A stretch of 64,000 nt of DNA from Gracilimonas sp046602855 (GTDB taxonomy: Bacteria; Bacteroidota; Rhodothermia; Balneolales; Balneolaceae), in assembly GCF_046602855.1 (NCBI RefSeq), contig NZ_JBKINJ010000001.1, positions 1,054,001 through 1,118,000 of the forward strand. The letters are read 5' to 3'. This document shows, piece after piece, positions 33,623 to 42,693 of the stretch (the stretch's first letter is position 1; the number at the start of each line of letters is the position of its first letter). The notes beneath the pieces are model-generated. The model was given only the letters and a program-made list of their open reading frames with translations. It was not told where the DNA came from and searched no databases. The position numbers and the translations under genes were made by a program.

Positions 33623-34972
33623 TTACTCTCCAGTTAATTCGTGAATAATTCCGTTCGTAACGTTGTGTAGAACCTTGGCATCATCTTCAGTCATTTGCTT
33701 ATTAAATACTGAAAAACTTGCATTTTTACCTTTTGCAATACTGCCGTGGGTTCTGTTAATTCTCAAAATGTCAGCTGTATTAAAGGTCATAAGTTCGACA
33801 AGATTCTGCTCACTCATCCCACCTTCCTCGAGGAGGGTTTTAATTTTACCATTCAGATCCTTGAGATCTAAACCAGCAGATGCATAACCAACTCTAACAC
33901 CGGCATCCATCAGGTTTTTAATATTTGCAACTTCAGCTTTCCAGGCTTCCAACTGCTTGTCTCGATAAGCTTGTTCTTCTTCAGAGATCTCTTCTTCCAC
34001 TTCATTAGTTTCCGAATCTTCTGATTCTTCATCTTTCTTGTTTTCATCCTTATACCAGTCAGGGGCATCGGTAAAGTCCACGCTGGCAAGAACAGGAATA
34101 TTTCTTCGTTTGAGTTCGTCGGCTTTTGCATAGGCTTCCTTGCCTGAAACGATAACCAGCCCGAAACCAAATTCGTCCTGTAGTTTAAATAGTCGTTCAA
34201 TATTCTCTTTAGAATCTACTTCAAAGTAAAGAGGGGCCTCCTTGTTTATAACCGGAAAAAGAGCTTCCAATACCTGATCTCTGTTTGGCGCAGGCATCTC
34301 AGGATTCTGAGAATAGTACTCGATATGTTGCTGCAGAGCTGTGGCATCAAACATGACCTGTCTGAATTTTGCCATCACTCCCATGAGTGTAGATGGATAG
34401 GCACCACTTCCCCAGCCACCGGGTGCTGTATCAAAGGATCCGGCTAGTCCTACATTATCAGAAAGTAACTTTATATTGGTGTGATCGTCCGAAAGATAAA
34501 AGATCTCAACACTACCGGGGAGCATATAACCATTTGGGTACAAAGCTGCCGTCGTGAAGCCTGCTTTCATTGCTGCTGCAAAATTTTTATCACCAGTCAA
34601 AAGATCTGAGGGGTTCCTTTCTGGTTGAACACCCGCCCTGTCATATGGAGGATTACCCGGATCATCCAGATCAGGAAGATTACTTGGAAGATCAGGGCTA
34701 CCCCAGATCGAATAGCCATCAATAAAACCCGGATACACATGGAGACTGTCTCCTCCATCTATTTCGTAGGCATCAAAAGGAATGTTCACGTTAGTTCCAA
34801 CAGCTTCGATCACACCATCACGCCAAATTATAGTAGCGGATTCTGTGGCAAAGCCATCAGCATTATGAATAGTAACGTTCTTAAGCGCATGTGCTGGTGT
34901 AGTTTGTGCAAAAAGTTGCTGCACTCCCGACCCCATAAATAACAGCGCTATCATTAGAAATGTTTTTCTCAT
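33623..34972 (-). CDS. Secreted amidohydrolase-fold protein lacking the HxH metal motif
   Basis: A 449-residue protein starting at the ATG at 34972 (MRKTFLMIALLF), which gives a clean signal peptide ending LFAQ; a 15-codon longer frame would bury it. The fold is that of its neighbours (ATIIWRDGVIEAVG, HVYPGFIDGYSIWG, ADILRINRTHGSIAKGKNASFSVF), but HxH is replaced by GYS and the later His ligands are not apparent (ALYFEVDSKENIERLF replaces the usual VHA... motif). A Glu/Asp/Lys-rich insertion sits near residues 310-345. First gene of the three-gene operon. Probably a non-catalytic partner or a diverged enzyme. Confidence 0.9.
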   Translation of the reverse strand: MRKTFLMIALLFMGSGVQQLFAQTTPAHALKNVTIHNADGFATESATIIWRDGVIEAVGTNVNIPFDAYEIDGGDSLHVYPGFIDGYSIWGSPDLPSNLPDLDDPGNPPYDRAGVQPERNPSDLLTGDKNFAAAMKAGFTTAALYPNGYMLPGSVEIFYLSDDHTNIKLLSDNVGLAGSFDTAPGGWGSGAYPSTLMGVMAKFRQVMFDATALQQHIEYYSQNPEMPAPNRDQVLEALFPVINKEAPLYFEVDSKENIERLFKLQDEFGFGLVIVSGKEAYAKADELKRRNIPVLASVDFTDAPDWYKDENKKDEESEDSETNEVEEEISEEEQAYRDKQLEAWKAEVANIKNLMDAGVRVGYASAGLDLKDLNGKIKTLLEEGGMSEQNLVELMTFNTADILRINRTHGSIAKGKNASFSVFNKQMTEDDAKVLHNVTNGIIHELTGE

Positions 34973-35178
34973 AGCAAATGATAAAGTTAAAATTTCGAAT
35001 CGTCTGAATAACTGCATTAATTTGATAGTAATAAAGGATATCCTATCTAAATTTTGTAAATCTTAATCGCAGCCCCGTCTATCTCAGTTAATGCAAGAGT
35101 ATGAATATATACTATTAGAGCTCTTAAAGATGGTAAGGAGCTAAAACATTCATTGAACTCCAGAGTTGAAAACACCTG

Positions 35179-35712
35179 TTATTGAAATAAAGATGAGTCA
35201 TTCAAAATTCGCCAATAACCTTGATTTGCTTCAAAGCCGGTTCTCAGGGTAGTTAAAGCTTCAGATCTTGAAATTCTTACTGTAGCATAGCCCCTGAAGT
35301 AGCTGTCTTTGTTTAATGAGGTTTTATTTGCAATGGTTCCTTCCTTCTGTATAGCCTGACTAGCATTACGCAGCATAATCAAAAACTCAGGGGTATTCAC
35401 GGTTTCATTTCCCTTATCTGATATACTCTCTCGTGTCTCCTCAATTATTTCAGACACACCTGCTTCTAGATTTACCCTGGCTTGAAGTTCTGCATTTTTG
35501 ATGGCAGTCACTGAATCTAAGGCAACTGCTTCTCCATAGCCAATAAATGAAGTTGAGTCAGTCTGAAACATTACTTGCTCATACCAAGACGGATAGGCTA
35601 TGTCCTGAGATTCGGTTTGTTGTGGTGAAGTTGTTTCCTGGGTGGCGGAACATCCTATCATTCCAAATGAAATTACCGTCGAGATTACAAGTACTTTAAA
35701 CGTATTAATCAT
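35179..35712 (-). CDS. LPP20-like lipoprotein
   Basis: A 177-residue lipoprotein with lipobox 'GMIGC' (Cys about 21). The body resembles the LPP20/FlgO-type fold: 'YPSWYEQV' then 'FIGYGEAVALDSVTAIKNAELQARVNLEAGV', where a 'G-x-G-x-A-x-x-x-x-x-A-x-x-x-A-x-x-x-A' stretch is characteristic, and 'SYFRGYATVRISRSEAL' near the end. Homologues are outer-membrane-associated lipoproteins of unclear role. The gene overlaps the 3' end of htrA by 8 bases and is the last of a minus-strand run from the carboxyltransferase gene. Confidence 0.75.
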   Translation of the reverse strand: MINTFKVLVISTVISFGMIGCSATQETTSPQQTESQDIAYPSWYEQVMFQTDSTSFIGYGEAVALDSVTAIKNAELQARVNLEAGVSEIIEETRESISDKGNETVNTPEFLIMLRNASQAIQKEGTIANKTSLNKDSYFRGYATVRISRSEALTTLRTGFEANQGYWRILNDSSLFQ

Positions 35713-37261
35713 TGATTTTTTCTAACCGGATATATCCTGTTGCTCCTTCGTCATTTTTAAACTGAAGGGTGACTGATCTGTTTGTTTTAAAGTTTTCGGT
35801 CAGAAGTTCTTCTAATCTTTCGAGATTCTCAACCTTTTTTCCATCTATTTCTGTGATCTGCTGATCTTCCCTCATTCCTCTGTTCCAGGCTTCAGAATAA
35901 CGATATACCTGATGTACATAAATATCCTGAATCCCGGGGTTTTGGGGATTGGCAATGCCTACTAATCTAAAGCCTTGATCGAATTCTTTATATTCTATTC
36001 CGCCATTATTTCCCTCGGGGATCTCATCAGGCACAATATTATCTTCGTTTAAAGCAACTTCAGGCACTTCTTCAGGTTCCTGCATTTTCAAAGGAACTTC
36101 TTTTTCGAATATGTCACCATCTCGCAATATGGTTAGCCTAACATTTTCTCCGGGACTCAAAACAGCTACCTGTTGCTGAAGCTGATTGGCTTCATTTACT
36201 TCCACCCCATTTACTCTGAGCACAACATCTCCCGACTGTAAACCTGATTCTGAGGCCGCACCATCTCGGCTAACTGTTATGATCTCGACCCCTCTAACAG
36301 TTTCCATTCCCTTTTCTACTGCTCTGTCGTAGTCAACAGCAGCAATAGAAACTCCAAGCAGAGCACGTCTGACCTTACCATATTCGATCAGATCGCTAGC
36401 AACTTTGATCGCAAGGTTACTTGGTACAGCAAAACCATATCCCTGATAGTTACCCGTTTGTGAAGCTATGGCTGTATTAATACCCACCAACTGCCCACTG
36501 GTGTTTACTAAGGCTCCACCGCTATTACCTTTATTGATAGCAGCATCAGTTTGTATGAAGCTTTCTATCCTCATTCTGTCATTAATGATCTGTACATCCC
36601 GACTCAAAGCACTTACAATGCCTGCAGTAACGGTAGATCTTAACCTGAATGGATTTCCAATGGCTAGTACCCACTCTCCGACATCTATTGTCTCTGAATC
36701 GCCTATAGTTGCTTTTGGAAAGTCAGAGCCGTTGATCTTTATTACAGCAAGATCGGTACTCGTATCATTACCAATAACCTGAGCAGGATATTCTCGTTTA
36801 TCACTCAATACAACATTCAGTCCATTTTCAACAGCCCCTTCAATCACATGATGATTGGTCAGAATATAACCATCTGAAGTAATGAGTACACCGGAACCAA
36901 CGGTGCGTGCCCGCTGAGGCATCAGTCTATCCCATATGCTTTCATTATCATCAAGATCTTCTTCTTCAAACTGATGATTCTCATCATTTGGAATACTACC
37001 CTCAATGGGTACTATAGCTTCAATGTAGACTACCGTTGGTGTGACCTCTTCTGCAATCTTACGGAACAGGAAGCGGGTATCCTTGTTTTCAAGTGCTTCA
37101 TCACTGATAAAGGGGTCCGAACTTCTGTTGATCTCCGTTACACGGACCTCAGATAAAGGTGCAAGTTCTTTATTGATGGAATATAAAGCAATGAGAGTGC
37201 CAAAAGTTACACCGATCATCAGCAATAATATTCCGGTAAGGATCAGATCTTTTCTTTTCAT
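35705..37261 (-). CDS. HtrA/Deg-type serine protease with two PDZ domains
   Basis: A 518-residue periplasmic protease anchored by an N-terminal membrane segment (LILTGILLLMIGVTFGTLIALY, about 5-27). The catalytic triad is visible: His in 'LTNHHVIEGA', Asp in 'DTSTDLAVIKI', Ser in 'INKGNSGGALVN'. PDZ1 spans about 300-390 (ALLGVSIAAVDYDRAVEKG, LQSGDVVLRVNGVEV) and PDZ2 about 420-515 (NRGMREDQQITEIDGKKVEN). The long acidic loop near residues 95-112 lies where Deg proteases have their LA loop. It degrades or refolds misfolded envelope proteins. Gene order recO-htrA with a 12-base gap suggests co-transcription. Confidence 0.94.
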   Translation of the reverse strand: MKRKDLILTGILLLMIGVTFGTLIALYSINKELAPLSEVRVTEINRSSDPFISDEALENKDTRFLFRKIAEEVTPTVVYIEAIVPIEGSIPNDENHQFEEEDLDDNESIWDRLMPQRARTVGSGVLITSDGYILTNHHVIEGAVENGLNVVLSDKREYPAQVIGNDTSTDLAVIKINGSDFPKATIGDSETIDVGEWVLAIGNPFRLRSTVTAGIVSALSRDVQIINDRMRIESFIQTDAAINKGNSGGALVNTSGQLVGINTAIASQTGNYQGYGFAVPSNLAIKVASDLIEYGKVRRALLGVSIAAVDYDRAVEKGMETVRGVEIITVSRDGAASESGLQSGDVVLRVNGVEVNEANQLQQQVAVLSPGENVRLTILRDGDIFEKEVPLKMQEPEEVPEVALNEDNIVPDEIPEGNNGGIEYKEFDQGFRLVGIANPQNPGIQDIYVHQVYRYSEAWNRGMREDQQITEIDGKKVENLERLEELLTENFKTNRSVTLQFKNDEGATGYIRLEKIND

Positions 37262-37273
37262 AATAATATAGTT

Positions 37274-38002
37274 TTATAGCATCTGCTCAAAAATGGAATC
37301 AGATTTTCGCTCCTGATATCCTTCGATATGGTATTTAAAATACACATCAAGATGGTGAACAAGTTGTTTCAATTCACCGTTGCCAAATTGAACCTTGAAA
37401 ATTTTACTGTTTTTACCTGCCATAGCCAAAATCAAAAAATGGGTTTGAGCGACTGTAAGTTTATAAGATAAATCGTCTTCAGAATGTTCCGAAAGGTTAC
37501 CTCTAGAAATATTTAAATAAGCGTTATCCGGTATGTTCTCCATATTACTTATCAATCCAAAACCAATTATATCTGCTAACCTGATCTGAACGTACGCAAA
37601 AACAGACGGGTATGTTTCTTCAGAATAACCCAGCCATTTTATGAAGGTGATAACAAAATCGAAGACAGGGTCATTTACTTCATGTTCATGGACAATTTGT
37701 GCTATTAACTCTAAAGTTGCATATAAAATTGCGGTCTTTTGCAGATCGGTCCTGAAACTGTGATCACTATAATAGACCGAAGCTTCAGTTAGAGTTTGAA
37801 CTCCCCTTGATTGTTTATAATAATAAACCACATCTAGTACCGCGCCGATCTCAAGAATGCCGGAAAGCTTATTCTTAGGTTTTTTTGCTCCCTTTGCTAT
37901 AAGTGCGATCTTTCCGTGCTCTTTAGATAAAACCGTAAGTATCTTACTCGATTCCTGAAAGTCTATGACCTGCAATATGACAGCTTTCGTGTGTGTGATC
38001 AT
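37274..38002 (-). CDS. recO: DNA repair protein RecO
   Basis: A 242-residue protein that works with RecF/RecR to load RecA onto single-stranded DNA coated by SSB. The N-terminal OB fold is recognisable (TKAVILQVIDFQESSKILTVLSKEHGKIALIAKGAKKPKN), and it is followed by the helical C-terminal domain. The four-cysteine zinc motif seen in some RecO proteins is absent, as in many Bacteroidota. Its start overlaps the upstream gene's stop (ATGA), so the two are translationally coupled. Confidence 0.93.
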   Translation of the reverse strand: MITHTKAVILQVIDFQESSKILTVLSKEHGKIALIAKGAKKPKNKLSGILEIGAVLDVVYYYKQSRGVQTLTEASVYYSDHSFRTDLQKTAILYATLELIAQIVHEHEVNDPVFDFVITFIKWLGYSEETYPSVFAYVQIRLADIIGFGLISNMENIPDNAYLNISRGNLSEHSEDDLSYKLTVAQTHFLILAMAGKNSKIFKVQFGNGELKQLVHHLDVYFKYHIEGYQERKSDSIFEQML

Positions 38003-38490
38003 GACTCAATGAACTCAATTCTAAACCTAAAATAAATATCCAGCCTCTCTTTCAACATCTGAAATATTTCATAAACATCTTCAAGTTCATCTTCTTCTGC
38101 CTTTGCCATACGGATGTAACCGTTTTCAGTTATAAGGTCTAATGTAAACCATTCTGCGGCTTCCATGCCTTTTCCAAATAATGCTTTTCCACTGTCGTAG
38201 TTTGATAAAAGGAACTCATCAATCTCACCGTAACTAATAGTTTGAATTCTAAACCTGAAATAACCGAAGAATTTATAGTACTTGGTTATTGTGTATGAAT
38301 CTGAATCAAATTCAAATTCATAGCGTGAAAAGATCTTCTGTAATACAGCAAATGCGAATATGAAGAAGAATAATGCAAATACAAAACCAAGAATAAAACT
38401 CGAGAAAAACAGTAAGAAGTCGATCAGTGTAAAACTGGACTCGACTCCCAAAAAAACAATATTACGGTCTTTATATAGGTCGTAATTCAA
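37999..38490 (-). CDS. Small membrane protein with PH-like domain, unknown function
   Basis: A 163-residue protein. A hydrophobic, phenylalanine-rich segment at about residues 19-50 (probably two short membrane helices as a hairpin) precedes a soluble domain beginning 'YEFEFDSDSYTITKYYKFFGYFRFRIQTISYGEIDEF'. This beta-rich pattern recalls bacterial PH (bPH) domains that follow membrane hairpins. A predicted C-terminal helix (EEDELEDVYEIFQMLKERLD) ends it. No named family is recognised. It overlaps recO by four bases and lies 29 bases after the carboxyltransferase gene. Confidence 0.75.
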   Translation of the reverse strand: MNYDLYKDRNIVFLGVESSFTLIDFLLFFSSFILGFVFALFFFIFAFAVLQKIFSRYEFEFDSDSYTITKYYKFFGYFRFRIQTISYGEIDEFLLSNYDSGKALFGKGMEAAEWFTLDLITENGYIRMAKAEEDELEDVYEIFQMLKERLDIYFRFRIEFIES

Positions 38491-38519
38491 TGATTGATCT
38501 TACTCTTGGTCGCAATTCA

Positions 38520-40151
38520 CTAGGTTTGAATAACACCGGTTTTGAATTCTTCAATCTCGGGATTTAGGTTTGCACAACTGATAGCTTTGGAAATTCGATC
38601 TCGAGTTTCAAGTGGATTAATGATGCCATCTACCCAAAGTCTGGAGGCCGCGTATCTTACATCTGTTTGACGGTCATATCTGTCGCTGATCTTCTTCATG
38701 ATCTTTTCCTGATCCTCTTCGCTAACCTCTTTTCCTTTTTTCTTCATGGAGGCAATCTGGATCTGCATTAGCGTTTTCGATGCTGAAGCACCACTCATTA
38801 CTGCGATCTTTGCAGTTGGCCAGGCATACATAAAACGAGGATCATAAGCCCTTCCGCACATTGCATAGTTACCGGCTCCGTAGCTATTACCCACCACAAT
38901 CGTGATCTTAGGAACTGTGCTGTTACTCATAGCATTCACCATTTTTGCACCGTCTTTGATGATACCGCCATGTTCGCTACGCTTCCCGATCATGAATCCG
39001 CTTACATCCTGCAAAAAGATGAGAGGGATCTTCTTTTGATTGCAATTCATGATGAACCGGGCTGCTTTATCGGCACTATCTGAATAGATAACACCTCCGA
39101 TCTGCATTTCTCCTTGCTTGGTTCGATTTATATTACGCTGATTGGCAACAATTCCAACGCTCCATCCATCGATTCGTGCATACCCTGTAATGAGTGTCTG
39201 ACCATAGCCCTTTTTGAATTCAGTGAAGCTATCTTCATCGATAATACAATCAAGTAATTCATAAGTGTCGTAAGGACTGGTTCGTGATTCGGGTAAAATA
39301 TCAAAAATGTCACTTGCTGGTCTTTCCGGCTCTTTAGCTTCCTTTCTATTGAAGCCGGCCGTATCAAACGGACCAAGTTTATCAACGAGATCCCTGATCG
39401 TAGTAAGGCACTCTTCATCATCTTCCATTTTATAATCAGTGACCCCGGAGATCTCAGTATGTGTTGTAGCTCCACCCAGGGTTTCATTATCCACATCCTC
39501 TCCGATCGCTGCCTTCACAAGATAACTACCTGCCAAAAATACGCTGCCGGTACCATCTACAATAAGGGCTTCATCACTCATGATAGGCAGATAAGCGCCA
39601 CCGGCAACACAACTACCCATAATAGCAGCGATCTGTGGAATACCCTTAGCTGAGATCACTGCGTTATTCCGGAACATGCGTCCAAAATGATCCTTATCCG
39701 GAAAGATCTCATCCTGCATTGGCAGAAAAACACCCGCTGAATCCACCAGGTAGATCAATGGAATGTGATTTTCAATGGCTATCTCCTGCGCTCTCAGGTT
39801 TTTCTTTGCTGTTATCGGAAACCAGGCTCCCGCCTTTACTGTAGCATCGTTCGCTACAATCATACATTGTCGACCACTAACCTCACCGATACCTGTGACA
39901 ACACCCCCTGCAGGGCATCCACCTTGCTCTTCATACATTTCATACCCGGCCCACAAACCCAGTTCATAAAATTTAGAGTCATCATCGGTAAGCATCTCAA
40001 TGCGCTCTCGTGCAGTTAACTTTCCTTTTCCATGCTCTTTATCGATGCGCTTTTGCCCACCTCCAAGTTTGATCTCACCCTCTGTTTCTCCAAATTCTTC
40101 AATAAGCTGGTGAAGCCAGTTTTTGGTAGCGCTTCCGGTTGATGTACTCAT
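38520..40151 (-). CDS. Biotin-dependent acyl-CoA carboxylase, carboxyltransferase (beta) subunit
   Basis: A 543-residue carboxyltransferase that moves a carboxyl group from biotin to an acyl-CoA. Two crotonase-fold halves are visible. The N-half has 'RERIEMLTDD', 'CPAGGVVTGIGEVSGRQCM', 'IPLIYLVDSAGVFLPMQDEIF' and 'GSCVAGGAYLPIMSDEA'. The C-half has 'IPLIFLQDVSGFMIG', 'VPKITIVVGNSYGAGNYAMCGRAYDP' and 'RFMYAWPTAKIAVMSG'. The 'GNYAMCGRAYDPRF' signature points to the methylcrotonyl-CoA or geranyl-CoA carboxylase group rather than propionyl-CoA carboxylase. No alpha subunit (biotin carboxylase/BCCP) is in the window. A link with the AtuA-family gene (29397) in branched-chain or terpene catabolism is possible. 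Divergent from the GWxTD gene. Confidence 0.92.
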   Translation of the reverse strand: MSTSTGSATKNWLHQLIEEFGETEGEIKLGGGQKRIDKEHGKGKLTARERIEMLTDDDSKFYELGLWAGYEMYEEQGGCPAGGVVTGIGEVSGRQCMIVANDATVKAGAWFPITAKKNLRAQEIAIENHIPLIYLVDSAGVFLPMQDEIFPDKDHFGRMFRNNAVISAKGIPQIAAIMGSCVAGGAYLPIMSDEALIVDGTGSVFLAGSYLVKAAIGEDVDNETLGGATTHTEISGVTDYKMEDDEECLTTIRDLVDKLGPFDTAGFNRKEAKEPERPASDIFDILPESRTSPYDTYELLDCIIDEDSFTEFKKGYGQTLITGYARIDGWSVGIVANQRNINRTKQGEMQIGGVIYSDSADKAARFIMNCNQKKIPLIFLQDVSGFMIGKRSEHGGIIKDGAKMVNAMSNSTVPKITIVVGNSYGAGNYAMCGRAYDPRFMYAWPTAKIAVMSGASASKTLMQIQIASMKKKGKEVSEEDQEKIMKKISDRYDRQTDVRYAASRLWVDGIINPLETRDRISKAISCANLNPEIEEFKTGVIQT

Positions 40152-40267
40152 AAACAGTTATAATTTAGTTTTATAATGATTAATGAAATGGTGCGTTGAA
40201 AATAGGGATTATATTTAATCAGTAAACCCCGATATTCAAATAATTCATTCAAAAAACCTTTAAAAGT

Positions 40268-41641
40268 ATGTATAAGTTTTTGGCAGTACTGTTAATAGCC
40301 CTGGGAATGGCTGATACAGCATTATCTCAAAGGGTTTCTTACCCACAACTGGTAAATCGTTCTGAAACCCCTCAGATCTTCATCAACGATATTATCGTTC
40401 CAGATAGCGACAGTTCATCTAGCCTGATGTTCTCATTTCGTTTTAATAACGACTTTATCCCTTTTAGAAAACTTCAAGCTTCTGAGCTTGATCAAGCCCC
40501 GGCCAATACTGAATATTATTCAACACTCAGGTTCAGTGCGGAAGTTTTTGAAGGCAAAATAAAGAAACGTAACAGTCCGGGTACTAACACTGCTGGAAGA
40601 GATAGCTGGACAGATACTGTCTACGTTTCGAGTTTTGAGGATACCCAAGCCAATAAAAAATATGCTTCCGGTGCCCTCTCTACAAAACTCACTCCGGGGT
40701 CCTATAATTATGTACTCCAATTATCTATGCTTCAGGAAATAAACGAGAGAAGTACACAGCGCAGAGAGATCGAAATTCCCAATTTGTCTGAAATGGAAAA
40801 GGGTGAGATCTATCTGATCAAGTCAGTAAGCTCAACTTCAAACGGTACAAAATATGAGCTGATAAATATGGATGATAACGTTGTATTCGGTAAAGATTTT
40901 ACTGCCTTGATCCGTATTCCCAACTATCAAAAAAACAATATCTATACAGCTACAGTAAATAAAATCGTAGATGACAAAGAGAATAATGATAGCACTGAAT
41001 CACTATTCAGCTCAGAGATCTCAGATGAATCCTTCTTTCAAAATACTTCATTAAAAATAGTTAAAAGCTCAGAGCCAGCACTTATCCTTCAGAACTCTGG
41101 TAACTTTACATATGCTGTCGTAAAAATTCCGTCAAGTAAATTTGACAATTCAAGATATAAACTGACAGTTAAACACACCGAATCTGATAAAACAGTATCG
41201 GAAAGAACTTTTCAATCGTACTGGCAGGATATGCCGGCGAGTCTCTATAACTTGAACATCGCAATTGATATGTTGAAATTCATCGCTTCAAATGATGAGA
41301 TAGAACGCATCCGTCGAGGTTCAGATAAAGAAAGGGAAAGGAAATTCCGGGAATTCTGGGAGAAACGTGATCCTACCCCTAACACTGTTTATAATGAACT
41401 TATGGCAGAATACTACAACAGGATAGATCATGCCTATAAAGAATTTGGGAGCCAACAGGAACCACTGGGGCATGAAAGTGATCGTGGTGAAGTTTACATA
41501 AAATTCGGCCCGCCCAATTCTAAAGAAAGAGTCTTCCCTCCCGGTGGTAAAACCCGCGAAATTTGGAAATATCCTAATCAGACCTTTGTATTTGAGGCAG
41601 TTTCAGGTTTCGGAGATTTCAAGCTTATAGGCAAACGGTAA
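40268..41641 (+). CDS. GWxTD-domain secreted protein
   Basis: A 457-residue protein with a signal peptide (ends LSQ). The N-terminal two thirds are beta-rich and unrecognised. From about residue 345, the GWxTD domain begins (EIERIRRGSDKERERKFREF, WEKRDPTPNTVYNELMAEYYNRI, then GRGEVYIKFG-like 'DRGEVYIKFGPP' and 'REIWKYPN'). Such proteins occur in Acidobacteria, Bacteroidota and relatives, often near envelope genes; their function is not known. The first base of the gene is 116 bases from the divergent carboxyltransferase start; pdxA follows 41 bases downstream. Confidence 0.87.
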   Translation: MYKFLAVLLIALGMADTALSQRVSYPQLVNRSETPQIFINDIIVPDSDSSSSLMFSFRFNNDFIPFRKLQASELDQAPANTEYYSTLRFSAEVFEGKIKKRNSPGTNTAGRDSWTDTVYVSSFEDTQANKKYASGALSTKLTPGSYNYVLQLSMLQEINERSTQRREIEIPNLSEMEKGEIYLIKSVSSTSNGTKYELINMDDNVVFGKDFTALIRIPNYQKNNIYTATVNKIVDDKENNDSTESLFSSEISDESFFQNTSLKIVKSSEPALILQNSGNFTYAVVKIPSSKFDNSRYKLTVKHTESDKTVSERTFQSYWQDMPASLYNLNIAIDMLKFIASNDEIERIRRGSDKERERKFREFWEKRDPTPNTVYNELMAEYYNRIDHAYKEFGSQQEPLGHESDRGEVYIKFGPPNSKERVFPPGGKTREIWKYPNQTFVFEAVSGFGDFKLIGKR

Positions 41642-41682
41642 GGTTATGGATTACAAGGTTAAAGTTGTAATTTCATGTACTT

Positions 41683-42693
41683 ATGCAATCAGATAGAAAC
41701 CCTATAATTTCAATATCCGTTGGTGATTTCAATGGCATAGGTCCGGAGATCATTCTCAAAAGCCTCTCTGCTATTGACCTTGAAAGATCAACCCCGATCC
41801 TCATTTCTCCCTTAGGAGTTATTGAGTTCTATATTGAGCTTCTGAATATTGACCTGAATTACAGAGTGCTTAGAAATCGTAATGAAATACGAAGCGGTGT
41901 GGTTAACATATTGCCAATTTACAAAACTGATATTAACGTGACACCCGGCACGCTCTCACCGGAAAGTGGAACAGTTGCCATGAATGCCATAGAAACAGGT
42001 GTTGAACTGTGCCTAAATAACAGGGCTGACGCATTGGTTACAGCTCCTATATCAAAGGAATCAGTAAATCTGGCCGGATATGACATCCCAGGCCATACTG
42101 AGTTTTTGGCCTCATCAACAAACACAGATTCTGTTTTAATGACGCTGATCAGTGGTGATTTAAGGGTGGCCTTGGTCACGACACATATACCTGTGAAAGA
42201 CGTTGCCAAATCATTAACACCTGCACTCATTAGAGAGAAAGCAAGACTACTGGCGAATAGTTTGATAAATGATTTTGGGATCAATGAACCGAAGATAGCT
42301 GTCTTTGGGCTGAATCCACATGCCGGAGACGGTGGCGTGATCGGAAAAGAAGAAATTGATATGATCATCCCAACTCTAAACGAAATAGATCAGGAAAATG
42401 AAAATTATCATGTTACCGGTCCATTTCCCGCTGATGGATTTTTCGGGCAAAAACTGCACGAACAATACGATGGAATTCTGGCAATGTACCATGATCAGGG
42501 ATTGGCACCCTTCAAGCTACTGTCTTTTGGAAAAGGTGTGAACTTTACAGCCGGACTGCCTATTATCAGAACATCACCAGATCATGGAACAGCCTTTAAT
42601 ATTGCCGGAAAAGGTATTGCAAACCCATCCTCATTTAAAGAAGCATATGATCTTGCTGTAGAACTTTCAAACAAGAAATTGCGTGAAGACTGA
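41683..42693 (+). CDS. pdxA: 4-hydroxythreonine-4-phosphate dehydrogenase
   Basis: A 336-residue NAD-dependent enzyme of the DXP-dependent pyridoxal phosphate pathway. It oxidises 4-phosphohydroxy-L-threonine, which is then used by PdxJ. Recognisable features: 'ISVGDFNGIGPEII' at the start, 'APISKESVNLAGYDIPGHTEFLA' with the metal-binding His, 'GLNPHAGDGGVIGKEE', 'GPFPADGFF', 'MYHDQGLAPFKLLSF', and 'RTSPDHGTAFNIAGKG'. All expected metal-ligand histidines are present. It overlaps the methyltransferase gene by 11 bases. Confidence 0.96.
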   Translation: MQSDRNPIISISVGDFNGIGPEIILKSLSAIDLERSTPILISPLGVIEFYIELLNIDLNYRVLRNRNEIRSGVVNILPIYKTDINVTPGTLSPESGTVAMNAIETGVELCLNNRADALVTAPISKESVNLAGYDIPGHTEFLASSTNTDSVLMTLISGDLRVALVTTHIPVKDVAKSLTPALIREKARLLANSLINDFGINEPKIAVFGLNPHAGDGGVIGKEEIDMIIPTLNEIDQENENYHVTGPFPADGFFGQKLHEQYDGILAMYHDQGLAPFKLLSFGKGVNFTAGLPIIRTSPDHGTAFNIAGKGIANPSSFKEAYDLAVELSNKKLRED

